Origin: Candidatus Avelusimicrobium caledoniensis
GTDB lineage: Bacteria > Elusimicrobiota > Elusimicrobia > Elusimicrobiales > Elusimicrobiaceae
Length of the DNA stretch: 64,000 nt
Reading direction: 5' to 3'
NCBI GenBank assembly: GCA_900315795.1
Contig: ONAM01000014.1
Location: forward strand, 1 to 64,000
This document shows positions 17,119 through 24,986 of the stretch, piece by piece. Each line of letters starts with the position of its first letter. The stretch's first letter is position 1. The notes beneath the pieces are model-generated. The model saw only the letters and a program-made list of their open reading frames with translations. It did no database searches and had not been told where the DNA came from. The position numbers and the translations under genes are program-made.

Positions 17119-18380
17119 AGGGTCTCCTGTGCCGCGGGCGATTGGGAACCCGCCGCTTTCAATTCCTTTAAGTATAACACTTTTAACTCTTCAAATTCTT
17201 GTCTTTTTTCAGCCGGCACATCTCGCACGGCCGAGTTGCGGTTTTTCATCTTCAAAAAATCTACAAATTTACTACCCTCTTTGACGCGGAAATCTAAATG
17301 CGGCCCGGTGGATAAACCCGTACTGCCGATATATCCTACCGTCTGGCCCTGTTTCACTTTCGCCCCGGCTCTAACCCCTTTGCCAAAACTTTTAAGGTGT
17401 CCGTACATAGTGGTGTATCCGTTGGCGTGTTTGATTTCCAAGAAATTGCCAAAGCCGCCTTTCCACCCGGTAAATTTGACCGTACCGTCGGCCACCGCCT
17501 GCACGGGCGTGCCGACAGGGGCCGCATAATCAATACCCAAATGCGGGCGGCGTATTTTTAAAATAGGGTGCACGCGCCCGTAGGAAAAACGCGAAGAAAT
17601 GCGGTAATTGCGAAAACTAATGGGTGATTTTAAGAACATTTTCTTGCTGACTTTTCCGGTCTCATCGTAAAAATCGTCCTCAAAATAAAACGCGTAGGTA
17701 GTGGTTTTGCTTTCCGCCCCCGTATAATAAGCGGCCAACAGGTCTTGGCTGGTAATCTCGCCGGTGGAAGTATAATTTTCTTCCCACAAGGCGGCGTACG
17801 TGTCGCCGTTGCGGGTATCGGTATTAAAGTCAATCGTCCACGAGAAAGCATCTGTAAAATCTAAAATAAGCGGCACCTCTAACCCTTGCGCGAGCATAGA
17901 GTTAAACAGCGACCCTTTCACCTCGCCCGCGGCGGTTTTAATGCGGGTTTTAACTTCCAAATCGCTCACGCCCGCCACTAACGCGCCCTCTACATTGGCC
18001 ACAAAATAGCGTTTGAATCCTTGCGTTAAAAGTAGCATGACCAGTTGGTCGTTTTCCACAGAAAGCGAATACGTGTCGCCTTTTTGCAATTTACGCGTAT
18101 CTACTACGCTATTTAATTTGCCCACTACTTGGGCAATTTGTTGGTTAGACAGCCCGGCTTCCTGCAAAGCCACATAAATGGGTTTTTCGCCCACGGTAAA
18201 TTCTTGTTGCGGGATATCGCGGGTTTGCAAATGTTCACGCTCTAGCGCGTTTTTATGGCGCGTGATATGTACGGCAAATACGGCACAAAGCAAAATGACC
18301 GCTAACGCCAACACGTAAAACACAAGATCGTGGTAGCGGCTGTAACGGGCCGATAACAAAGACACTATATTCTTTTTCAT
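17115..18380 (-). CDS. M23 family metallopeptidase
   Basis: It has 421 residues: one membrane segment (about 19-38), a LysM/OapA-like region (about 60-110), an N-domain typical of DD-endopeptidases, and a C-terminal lysostaphin-type domain. Zinc ligands H280 and D284 (PHLGIDYAAP) and H328 (YGHLK) are present. The last motif, usually H-x-H, reads HLDF (H361, D363), so either activity is altered or this subfamily tolerates Asp. It would cut peptidoglycan cross-links from the periplasm. The start at 18380 was chosen over a TTG 9 bp upstream; neither has a clear ribosome binding site. Confidence 0.85.
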   Translation of the reverse strand: MKKNIVSLLSARYSRYHDLVFYVLALAVILLCAVFAVHITRHKNALEREHLQTRDIPQQEFTVGEKPIYVALQEAGLSNQQIAQVVGKLNSVVDTRKLQKGDTYSLSVENDQLVMLLLTQGFKRYFVANVEGALVAGVSDLEVKTRIKTAAGEVKGSLFNSMLAQGLEVPLILDFTDAFSWTIDFNTDTRNGDTYAALWEENYTSTGEITSQDLLAAYYTGAESKTTTYAFYFEDDFYDETGKVSKKMFLKSPISFRNYRISSRFSYGRVHPILKIRRPHLGIDYAAPVGTPVQAVADGTVKFTGWKGGFGNFLEIKHANGYTTMYGHLKSFGKGVRAGAKVKQGQTVGYIGSTGLSTGPHLDFRVKEGSKFVDFLKMKNRNSAVRDVPAEKRQEFEELKVLYLKELKAAGSQSPAAQETL

Positions 18381-18393
18381 GAACCGCAAGAAA

Positions 18394-18412
18394 GGGGCGG
18401 CTAAGCCGCCCC
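18394..18412 (-). terminator. Terminator after ptb
   Basis: GGGGCGGC and GCCGCCCC form an 8-bp stem; on the minus strand it is followed by TTTCTT. It separates ptb from the peptidase operon. Confidence 0.7.
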
Positions 18413-18419
18413 CGTTTTT

Positions 18420-19337
18420 TTATTTTTGATCTTTTAAGAAAGAGCAAAGCGCAATGGCGTTAAGCTTGACTTTCGGGTCATCGGCGCGGGAGGGCAAAAT
18501 GACCGGAATTTTCGGACCGACGAGTACGGCCGCCGCTTCCATTTGTTCGCCAAAGAAAGCAAGTGCTTTATAGAGCGGGTTAGCCGCGTCCAAGTCCGGC
18601 AGCATTAAAACATCCACGTCGCCGGGTACTTTTTTATCTTTAATACCTTTCTCAGCGGCTTTTTCAGCGGAAAGAGAGATATACAAATCGTACGGGCCTT
18701 CTACCGTGCAACCCGTGATTTTACCTTCGGCGTTCATTTGTGCCAAGGCGGCGGCTTCTACCGTGCTGGGGATTTTTTCGTTCACTTTTTCCACCGGGCA
18801 CACGCAAGCGATTTTCGGGTTTTCTACACCTAATTTGTGCATGGTGTTGGCGGCATTTTGCACGATTTTTACTTTTTGCTCCAATGTCGGCGCGATCACC
18901 ACCGCAGAGTCGGTTACGGCAAACGGTTTTTTGTATTTGGGCGTGCTAAAAAGCACAAAGTGGGACAGTAAAGCCCCTTCCGGCACGAGGTGGGCTTCTT
19001 TATTTAAAATAGCTTTCATGTAGTATTTGGTATCTACAAGCCCTTTAATTAAAAAGTCGCCCTTGCCGGCTAAAATTTGGTCCACAGCCAATTTGCACAT
19101 GGTGGGGACGTCTTCGCAATCAATAAATTCAAACTTGCTTTCGTTTAGGCCTACGGCTTTAACCATTTCTTTTACGGCGTTAATCGGCCCGATTAAAATA
19201 CCGTGGGAAATAAGTCCGTTCTCATCAGCCATTTTGATAGCTTCAAGGGCTTCGCGGTTATTGGCCCCGGGTACAACGACACGGTTTGATTTACCTTTTA
19301 CTTGGTTAATCAAATCGGCAAAACTATTGAATTTCAT
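18420..19337 (-). CDS. ptb: Phosphate butyryltransferase
   Basis: It converts acyl-CoA (butyryl- or branched-chain) and phosphate to acyl phosphate. It has 305 residues, typical for Ptb rather than the longer Pta. Motifs: RVVVPGANNREALEA at the N terminus, GPYDLYISLSAEKA, VDVLMLPDLDAANPLYKAL and a C-terminal LPSRADDP.KLNAIAL. AAGGAG precedes ATG 19337. With butyrate kinase directly upstream it forms a two-gene ATP-yielding module, probably for fermentation of amino acid-derived acyl-CoAs. Confidence 0.93.
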   Translation of the reverse strand: MKFNSFADLINQVKGKSNRVVVPGANNREALEAIKMADENGLISHGILIGPINAVKEMVKAVGLNESKFEFIDCEDVPTMCKLAVDQILAGKGDFLIKGLVDTKYYMKAILNKEAHLVPEGALLSHFVLFSTPKYKKPFAVTDSAVVIAPTLEQKVKIVQNAANTMHKLGVENPKIACVCPVEKVNEKIPSTVEAAALAQMNAEGKITGCTVEGPYDLYISLSAEKAAEKGIKDKKVPGDVDVLMLPDLDAANPLYKALAFFGEQMEAAAVLVGPKIPVILPSRADDPKVKLNAIALCSFLKDQK

Positions 19338-19367
19338 GGTAATTCTCCTTACTTAATTAAAATAAAA

Positions 19368-20480
19368 TCACGTATATTTTTTTACAATTTTCGGGTCGTT
19401 TAGCGCACGCGTAGCGGCCACGCGCAAGGCGTCTTTTTCTTCGCTACCCGGGAAAACGTACATAGGAGCTATCCAACTCACATACCGTCCGATTTCCTGC
19501 GGGATATATTTGCTGTACATCAGCCCGCCCGTAAGTGCTACAAAATCTACTTTTCCCTCAAGCACCACAGCCATGGCTCCTATATATTTAACCATTTGAT
19601 AAATCATCGCGTCTAGTGCTAATTTTGCTTTTTGTTGCGTACAGTTAATCAGCGAGCCGGGCCGTTTTTGGCCTATGCGGATAAATTCTTCCAACTCTTT
19701 AACGTCGGATGTGCCCGTATAAGCAATCAGCCCGCCCTTGCCGCGCAGTTTTAAGCGGATGTCGCGCTCTTGCACATCCGGCTCAAAACACATTTGCACC
19801 AGTTTAGCACACGGCACGCTGCCGCTTCGTTGCGGGGTCATGGGGCCCTCGCCCTCGTAGCCGTTGGTAACGTCTATTACTTTGCCTTGGCGGTGCGCAC
19901 CGATAGAAATTCCTCCCCCGCCGTGACAAACAATGCAGTTGAGTTTTTCATACGGTTTGCCGAGTTTATCGGCAATCAAGCGCGCGACACGTTTTTGGCT
20001 TAACGCGTGAAAAATGGAAATACGCGGATTATCCGGCATGCCGGAATAACGCGCGAGCGGTTGGAGCTCGTCAATGACTACCGGGTTGGCAATAAAACTG
20101 GGGCAATCTGCATACCGGGCAATATCGCGTGCTAAAATGCCGCCCAGATTACTCGGGTGGATCCCGCCGTATTTACCGGTTTCCAAATCGCGGACCATTT
20201 TATCGTTGACGGCGTACACGCCCCCCTCTACGGAACGGATAAACCCGCCGCGCCCGATGACGCCGTCAATTTCGGCCAGCGGCACATGGTGGTCCAACAA
20301 ATAATCTAAGATGAGTTTGCGGCGCAAGGGCAGCTGTTCGGTAACGTTTTTGCCCTCGTAGGGCTCTAAATCGGCGATGGAGTAGCGCACGGTTACTTCA
20401 AAAACGGGTTTGTCGCCCCGGTAATAACCGATATCATCAGACGTAGAGCCCGGATTGATGACAAGTATATTAAACGCCAT
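19368..20480 (-). CDS. buk: Butyrate kinase
   Basis: It transfers phosphate from acyl phosphate to ADP. It has 370 residues of the acetate/sugar kinase fold. LVINPGSTSDDIGYYRG at the N terminus, VCHGGGGISIGAHRQGKV and DFVALTGGLMYSKYIP are characteristic of Buk. GGGGAG precedes ATG 20480. It is first in the buk-ptb pair, 30 bp ahead of ptb. Branched-chain carboxylate kinases have the same motifs, so the preferred acid cannot be told. Confidence 0.93.
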   Translation of the reverse strand: MAFNILVINPGSTSDDIGYYRGDKPVFEVTVRYSIADLEPYEGKNVTEQLPLRRKLILDYLLDHHVPLAEIDGVIGRGGFIRSVEGGVYAVNDKMVRDLETGKYGGIHPSNLGGILARDIARYADCPSFIANPVVIDELQPLARYSGMPDNPRISIFHALSQKRVARLIADKLGKPYEKLNCIVCHGGGGISIGAHRQGKVIDVTNGYEGEGPMTPQRSGSVPCAKLVQMCFEPDVQERDIRLKLRGKGGLIAYTGTSDVKELEEFIRIGQKRPGSLINCTQQKAKLALDAMIYQMVKYIGAMAVVLEGKVDFVALTGGLMYSKYIPQEIGRYVSWIAPMYVFPGSEEKDALRVAATRALNDPKIVKKYT

Positions 20481-20537
20481 ACGCTCCCCTACTAAGTATA
20501 TTTTAACAAAATAGAGGGTAAGGCGACAAACGAAAAA

Positions 20538-21173
20538 CTAATCGGCCAGTTTATAAATCACGCAAGGCCCGGTACAGTTTGTGGTGGAAACATACGTTCC
20601 GCCTTCTTTTTCACATAATTTATTATATTTATCGGTACGGTCGGTAGTAAGCGCCCAACAGGTCGCAGAACCGAATGTGGGCCGTTCCCAATAATGGACA
20701 TAAGCGTTTTGTAAATTGGTCGTATCTTGACAGTGTACCCGCTTGCTGTTGGAAGCCGCATCCAGCATACAGTAGCCCCAAGGATAAGTACACTTTCTTT
20801 TATCGCTAGACAGCGTACACCCGGTTAAATCTATGGACAACGCTTCCATGTCATTCGTATATTCGCCGTTTGACAAGTAATAAATTTTTTCCGCATCCAA
20901 GAGGGCATTGACGTTGGCTTTTAACGTCGCATAACGGCTACGCATAACCGCCATTTCATACTTAGGCAGAGCGACCGCCGCCAAAATACCAATGATTAAA
21001 ACAACCACTAATAATTCAATAAGCGTAAATGCGCTTGTCGTTGTAACACGTAGGTCAGGCTTCGCCTGACAGGTTACTGACCTTATTTTTTTCCAAGCGG
21101 AATTATCTTCATTGTCAGGCGTAGCCTGACCTACACAACAACACCCCATATTTTTTTCATTTTTTCTTTGCAT
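20538..21173 (-). CDS. Type IV pilin-like prepilin 5, with a different palindrome in its leader
   Basis: It has 211 residues. The prepilin signal [10 protein letters not shown] starts after 48 residues. Residues about 14-43 are encoded by a palindromic repeat (21050-21134) unlike the one in pilins 1 and 4. The mature domain has LDAEKIYYLSNGEYTNDMEAL, CTLSSDKRKCTYPWGYCML and a C-terminal TNCTGPCVIY; it is the most cysteine-rich of the set. An ATG at residue 9 is an alternative start but still lies upstream of the insert. The ribosome binding site is AAGGAG. Confidence 0.88.
   Translation of the reverse strand: MQRKNEKNMGCCCVGQATPDNEDNSAWKKIRSVTCQAKPDLRVTTTSAFTLIELLVVVLIIGILAAVALPKYEMAVMRSRYATLKANVNALLDAEKIYYLSNGEYTNDMEALSIDLTGCTLSSDKRKCTYPWGYCMLDAASNSKRVHCQDTTNLQNAYVHYWERPTFGSATCWALTTDRTDKYNKLCEKEGGTYVSTTNCTGPCVIYKLAD
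21050..21134. repeat. Palindromic coding insert element Q in pilin 5
   Basis: The ends are inverted copies of GTAGGTCAGGC (21050-21060) and GCCTGACCTAC (21124-21134), each continuing into a further CGCCTGAC/GTCAGGCG palindrome. The middle is A/T-rich. It is read in frame as part of the prepilin leader. Same insertion point as element P but unrelated in sequence. Confidence 0.8.
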
Positions 21174-21183
21174 ACAAAGCTCC

Positions 21184-21207
21184 TTAATGATATTCTTATA
21201 TCATTAA
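21184..21207. promoter_or_regulatory. Inverted repeat between promoter and ribosome binding site of pilin 5
   Basis: TTAATGATAT and ATATCATTAA are perfect 10-bp arms around a 4-nt loop, between the -10 box and the AAGGAG. Other class B pilins have only one arm (ATTTAATGAT). It may be an operator or a 5'-leader hairpin. Confidence 0.45.
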
Positions 21208-21211
21208 ATAA

Positions 21212-21239
21212 AATGTAGCAAAAAAAAAAACGATGTCAA
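21212..21239 (-). promoter_or_regulatory. Class B pilin promoter (pilin 5)
   Basis: Minus strand: TTGACA (21239-21234), spacer TCG, eleven T, GC (16 bp), then TACATT (21217-21212) preceded by TG, an extended -10. Shared by all six minus-strand pilins. Confidence 0.8.
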
Positions 21240-21267
21240 GTTTTTATTTTATTGGACAAACCAAACA

Positions 21268-21314
21268 CCCCCGCTCGTCATCCCGCAATGTTTCTATGCG
21301 GGATATAGCGGGGG
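21268..21314. repeat. CCCGCA palindromic repeat R3, copy a
   Basis: CCCCCGCT...AGCGGGGG with an inner CCCGCA/TGCGGG pair, just upstream of the pilin 5 promoter. Related copies lie at 33314, 38790 and 47386. Confidence 0.65.
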
Positions 21315-21380
21315 AGCGAAAAATAAGGTACAAATCCTTAAGTCAAATTCGGAGTGGCAAGAGGATGAGAAATAACCGTT

Positions 21381-22094
21381 CTATTTCATCCGTTGGGCGA
21401 CGCGCTCGGCAAGCGATTTGGCAAAGAAAAGTTGCACTTCGTTTAATGACAAGTTCCCCACCAAACGGCGCAAAAACGCTTTGCGTTGGTCGGGCGTTAA
21501 GTCGGGGCGCAAGTCGGCCTTGTCGCACAAGGTATATAACTTTTCTACCAGAATTTCTTTTTGCGCGTCGGTAGGCATACCGGCTACAAAACTGCCTGCC
21601 GTGCGTAGCGGCGTAAAATCACCGCGCCGGGAAAGCTCATAGCACGTCAAAATAACGGCTTGCGCTAAATTGATAGAGGGTTGTTTAGCCACGGTGGGGA
21701 TATTAAGTACCGCCACGCACCGCTCTATATCGTCGCCGGACAGGCCTGTTTTTTCGTTACCGAACACAAGGGCAATTTTGCCTTCCGGCGCACGTTCCAA
21801 CCGTTTATTTAAAACAGGTAATGTTACGATCTCCTGTTCCAAGTGACGGTTGCGTAGCGCGGTGGCGGCCAGCGAAAAAGACGTATCCGCAAGGGCCTCA
21901 TCTAACGTGTGATATTGCACGGCATTTTGCATGATATCTTCCGCACCGACCGCGCTGACGGCCTCGCGCCAAGCTACGGCAAACGGATCTACCACACGTA
22001 AATCAGACAGCCCAAAATTAGCCATCGCACGGGCGGCGGCCCCGATGTTATTGGGGTCGCGCGGACGGACAAGCACCACACAAAACGAGCTCAT
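21381..22094 (-). CDS. trmJ: SpoU/TrmH family RNA methyltransferase, TrmJ-like
   Basis: It has 237 residues. N terminus VVLVRPRDPNNIGAAARAMANFG and the SAM-binding knot LVFGNEKTGLSGDDIERC and NIPT...SINLAQAV are those of the TrmJ (tRNA Cm32/Um32 2'-O-methyltransferase) branch. Its ATG overlaps the lpd-like stop (ATGA), so it is coupled to that gene. Exact target is inferred from the subfamily. Confidence 0.85.
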   Translation of the reverse strand: MSSFCVVLVRPRDPNNIGAAARAMANFGLSDLRVVDPFAVAWREAVSAVGAEDIMQNAVQYHTLDEALADTSFSLAATALRNRHLEQEIVTLPVLNKRLERAPEGKIALVFGNEKTGLSGDDIERCVAVLNIPTVAKQPSINLAQAVILTCYELSRRGDFTPLRTAGSFVAGMPTDAQKEILVEKLYTLCDKADLRPDLTPDQRKAFLRRLVGNLSLNEVQLFFAKSLAERVAQRMK

Positions 22095-23458
22095 TTATGT
22101 AACGCCTCCGCCCATGTTTCGGCAAAGGTAGGGTGTGCAAAAATCACGCGTTGCAGTTGGGCTACCGTCAGCTGTGCCTCTAACGCCACCGCGGCAATAT
22201 GGATCAGCTCCGATGCATGTGCCCCAACAGAACACGCCCCCAACAGTTTGCCTGTTTGGGCGTCGCTTAGCCACTCCACATAACCGTCGGTTTGCCCTTG
22301 TGCTACGGCGCGTCCGTTAGCTAAAAAGAACGATTTATGTTTTTTAACTTCCAGCCCTTGCTCCTGCGCTTGCGCCGCACTCAGGCCGATAGACGCCACT
22401 TCCGGCGTTGTATATACCGCACGCGGCACGCGGGTATTGTTATATTCCGCCGCAACGCCGCATAAATTGCTCGCCGCTACTTCGCCTTGACGTGTAGCCG
22501 CGTGGGCCAGTTGCAATAGTCCTGTTACATCACCCGCAGCGTAAACGGTTTCGGTCAGCTGCATGGTTTTCGGGTTAACTTTTACGCCTTTGCGTGTTGC
22601 TTCCACACCGATACGCTCCAAGTGCAACGTATGTAAATCAACCGCGCGCCCGATAGCGGCCAAAACCGCTTGCGTTTGCAATTTATTCCCGTCGGATAAA
22701 ACGATTTCAAAACCGTCTGCCGTTTTATGTATGTCCGTTGCGCTTACTCCGGTATAAATATGGATATTGCGTTTGGTAAACGCTTGCGCAAGCGTGCGCG
22801 AAACGGTTTCATCCTCTAGCGGCAACAACCGCGGTTGCATTTCAATAAGGTGCACTTCCACCCCGAAAGCATTTAAAAAATCAGCCATTTCACATCCGAT
22901 CACCCCACCCCCTACAATAGCCATACTTTGGGGGAGTTGTTCCATGGTAAAGAAATTGGAATTATCATAAATCTGACCGCGCAAGGTATCTAACGGGGCG
23001 GGATAGAACGCTTCTGAGCCGGTAGCCAAAATAGCCCCGTCAAACGAAAGGGTTTGTTCGCCCGTTTGCGTGCGCACGGAGAGCGTGTGCGCATCTACAA
23101 AAGTTGCCTCGCCGTTTATCACTTCCACCTTGGCTTTTTTGAGTAAAAAAGAAATGCCTTGTACCAGTTTTTGCGTAGCTTGCTGTTGGCGTGCTTTTAG
23201 TTTATTAAAATCACGCGCGTTAAATAGCTCTTGTGCGGCTTTGCTCCCTTCTTCGCCGGCAAGCATAGCGGCGGAAAAGGCCGTTTGAAAACGGTGCGCG
23301 CCTTCCAAAAACGATTTAGACGGAATACATCCGCAATTTAAACACACCCCGCCCAGTTGGTTTTTTTCAATTAAAGTCACTTGCGCACCGAGCGATGCGG
23401 CTTTTAACGCGGCCGGATATCCTGCCGGACCGCCGCCGATAACAACAATTTTTTTCAT
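22091..23458 (-). CDS. lpdA: Dihydrolipoamide dehydrogenase-like flavoprotein
   Basis: It has 455 residues. FAD motif GGGPAGYPAALKAASLGA at the N terminus, redox-active disulfide GGVCLNCGCIPSK, NAD motif VGGGVIGCEMADF, and the C-terminal HPTFAETWAEAL that supplies the His-Glu pair. It reoxidises dihydrolipoyl groups of 2-oxoacid dehydrogenase or glycine cleavage complexes; no partner E1/E2 or gcv gene is nearby. AAGGGGGA precedes ATG 23458. It heads a two-gene unit with the methyltransferase. Confidence 0.9.
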   Translation of the reverse strand: MKKIVVIGGGPAGYPAALKAASLGAQVTLIEKNQLGGVCLNCGCIPSKSFLEGAHRFQTAFSAAMLAGEEGSKAAQELFNARDFNKLKARQQQATQKLVQGISFLLKKAKVEVINGEATFVDAHTLSVRTQTGEQTLSFDGAILATGSEAFYPAPLDTLRGQIYDNSNFFTMEQLPQSMAIVGGGVIGCEMADFLNAFGVEVHLIEMQPRLLPLEDETVSRTLAQAFTKRNIHIYTGVSATDIHKTADGFEIVLSDGNKLQTQAVLAAIGRAVDLHTLHLERIGVEATRKGVKVNPKTMQLTETVYAAGDVTGLLQLAHAATRQGEVAASNLCGVAAEYNNTRVPRAVYTTPEVASIGLSAAQAQEQGLEVKKHKSFFLANGRAVAQGQTDGYVEWLSDAQTGKLLGACSVGAHASELIHIAAVALEAQLTVAQLQRVIFAHPTFAETWAEALHK

Positions 23459-23537
23459 AAATCCCCCTTGCATAGCTGCACCATAACTTATTATCATTTT
23501 AGCATTAAATGAACATATAAACAGGAAAACATCCCCT

Positions 23538-24254
23538 ATGAACAAATCATCCGTTCCCGCGCATACCGGGCATCGCGCCCGGTTGCAAAAACGTGTATCT
23601 TATGCAGGTACCGATTCTTTGTTAGACCATGAGTTTTTAGAATTATTGCTGACTTATTCTATTCCGCGCAAAGATACCAAGACGTTAGCATGGGAACTGT
23701 TGCGCCGTTTCGGTTCGTTTGCGGGCGTGTTGGACACTACCGAAATAGCCCTGCGGCAAACTGACGGTATCGGCCCCAATACAGCCCGTTTTTTGAAACT
23801 TATCCGCAGTGCTTTTAAACGCTATATGCGCTGTAAAATACCCCGGAAAATCACGCTGTCTTCTCCGCAAAAACTGTTAGATTATTGTACGGCATCGCTA
23901 GCTGGGAAAGAAGAGGAATTTTTGGAAGTTATTTTCCTTTCCGCCAAACGTTATATTTTGGAAACACGTGTATTATCGGCAGGTTCCGTGGAACAAGTGT
24001 CTATCAGCCCGCGCCAGATTATACGCCACGCCGCCAACTTGGATGCACCCGAATTGATTTTAGTACATAATCACCCGTCGGGCAATCCACACCCGTCCCA
24101 ACCGGACATTGATTGCACCCGGGACCTAGCCAAAGGGTTACAACTGTGCGATATTACTTTGCTGGACCACGTGATTATTACAAAAGGCGGGTATTTTAGT
24201 TTCAAAGAGCAACACTATTTGCCCGATCCGAAAAAGAAACCTGCCGCCAACTAG
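23538..24254 (+). CDS. radC: RadC/JAB-domain protein
   Basis: It has 238 residues. An N-terminal helix-hairpin-helix-like part (LRQTDGIGPNTARFLKL) precedes a JAB/MPN metalloprotease-like domain with HNHPSGNPHPSQPDID and an upstream Glu (KEEEFLEV). The usual RadC length is about 225. Its function remains unclear in all bacteria. It is divergent from lpd and its 3' end overlaps the convergent comF-like gene by 4 bp. Confidence 0.9.
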   Translation: MNKSSVPAHTGHRARLQKRVSYAGTDSLLDHEFLELLLTYSIPRKDTKTLAWELLRRFGSFAGVLDTTEIALRQTDGIGPNTARFLKLIRSAFKRYMRCKIPRKITLSSPQKLLDYCTASLAGKEEEFLEVIFLSAKRYILETRVLSAGSVEQVSISPRQIIRHAANLDAPELILVHNHPSGNPHPSQPDIDCTRDLAKGLQLCDITLLDHVIITKGGYFSFKEQHYLPDPKKKPAAN

Positions 24255-24985
24255 TTTTCCCGTGCATAGGTATAGGCCATCACGCGCTTAGCCCCGGCTT
24301 GGCGCAAGGCCGTTGCACAACCTTCTAATGTAGCACCGGTGGTGGCAACATCATCCACCAGCAAAATTATTTTTCCTTTTACCCGCATGGGAGCCGGACA
24401 GGAAAAAGCCCCTTGCATATTGGCAAGCCGCGCCGTGCGGCCCAGTTTTGTTTGGCTAAGCGTATCACGCGTGCGCACCAGCGCGCCCGTATCCAACGGC
24501 AGACCCGTATGCTTACAAAATGCACGCGCTAAAAGTTCACTTTGATTGTAGCCGCGTTGACGTTCTTTGTGCGCAAAAAGCGGCACGGGAACAATCAGCT
24601 CCGCATCCGCCAGTTCTTTATAGGCAGAAAAATTTTGTGCCAGTTGCCGCCCCATGCTACGGGCCAAATAATCGTTCCCCGCGTATTTAAGTCCGTGCAC
24701 AAATGCACGCGACGGAGCATTAAACACCCACGCGGAACGAATCAAACGGCACTTATACGTTTTGGCCTTACTGCCCCGGCACGCGTGACAATGCGCCCCG
24801 CCCGAAGGCAAATTGACCCCACAACGCTGACAAAACAGTGGCCCGGGGCGCACAAATTGCCCCGCACACGTTTTACATATATAATCGTCCGTATCATACG
24901 GCAAATCGCATCCGCAACATACGCAGGCACGCGGAAACAGAAAATGTAACAAACCGTGTTTGATGACGTCCCCTGAAAATTTCAT
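24251..24985 (-). CDS. comF: ComF family phosphoribosyltransferase-like protein
   Basis: It has 244 residues. The N-terminal part has CVCCGC, CKTC, CQRCG and CHAC zinc-type cysteine pairs, and the C-terminal part has the PRPP-binding motif ILLVDDVATTGATL. ComF proteins take part in DNA uptake in naturally competent bacteria, usually together with type IV pili, which is of interest in this pilin-rich genome. It starts 2 bp after the stop of the giant SprA-like gene and is probably coupled to it. Confidence 0.88.
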   Translation of the reverse strand: MKFSGDVIKHGLLHFLFPRACVCCGCDLPYDTDDYICKTCAGQFVRPGPLFCQRCGVNLPSGGAHCHACRGSKAKTYKCRLIRSAWVFNAPSRAFVHGLKYAGNDYLARSMGRQLAQNFSAYKELADAELIVPVPLFAHKERQRGYNQSELLARAFCKHTGLPLDTGALVRTRDTLSQTKLGRTARLANMQGAFSCPAPMRVKGKIILLVDDVATTGATLEGCATALRQAGAKRVMAYTYAREN

Positions 24986-24986
24986 A

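Noticed and set aside
23538..24985. radC-comF as a natural competence locus
   Set aside because: The genes are convergent and no other competence gene is present; ComF alone is widespread. Kept only as a note.
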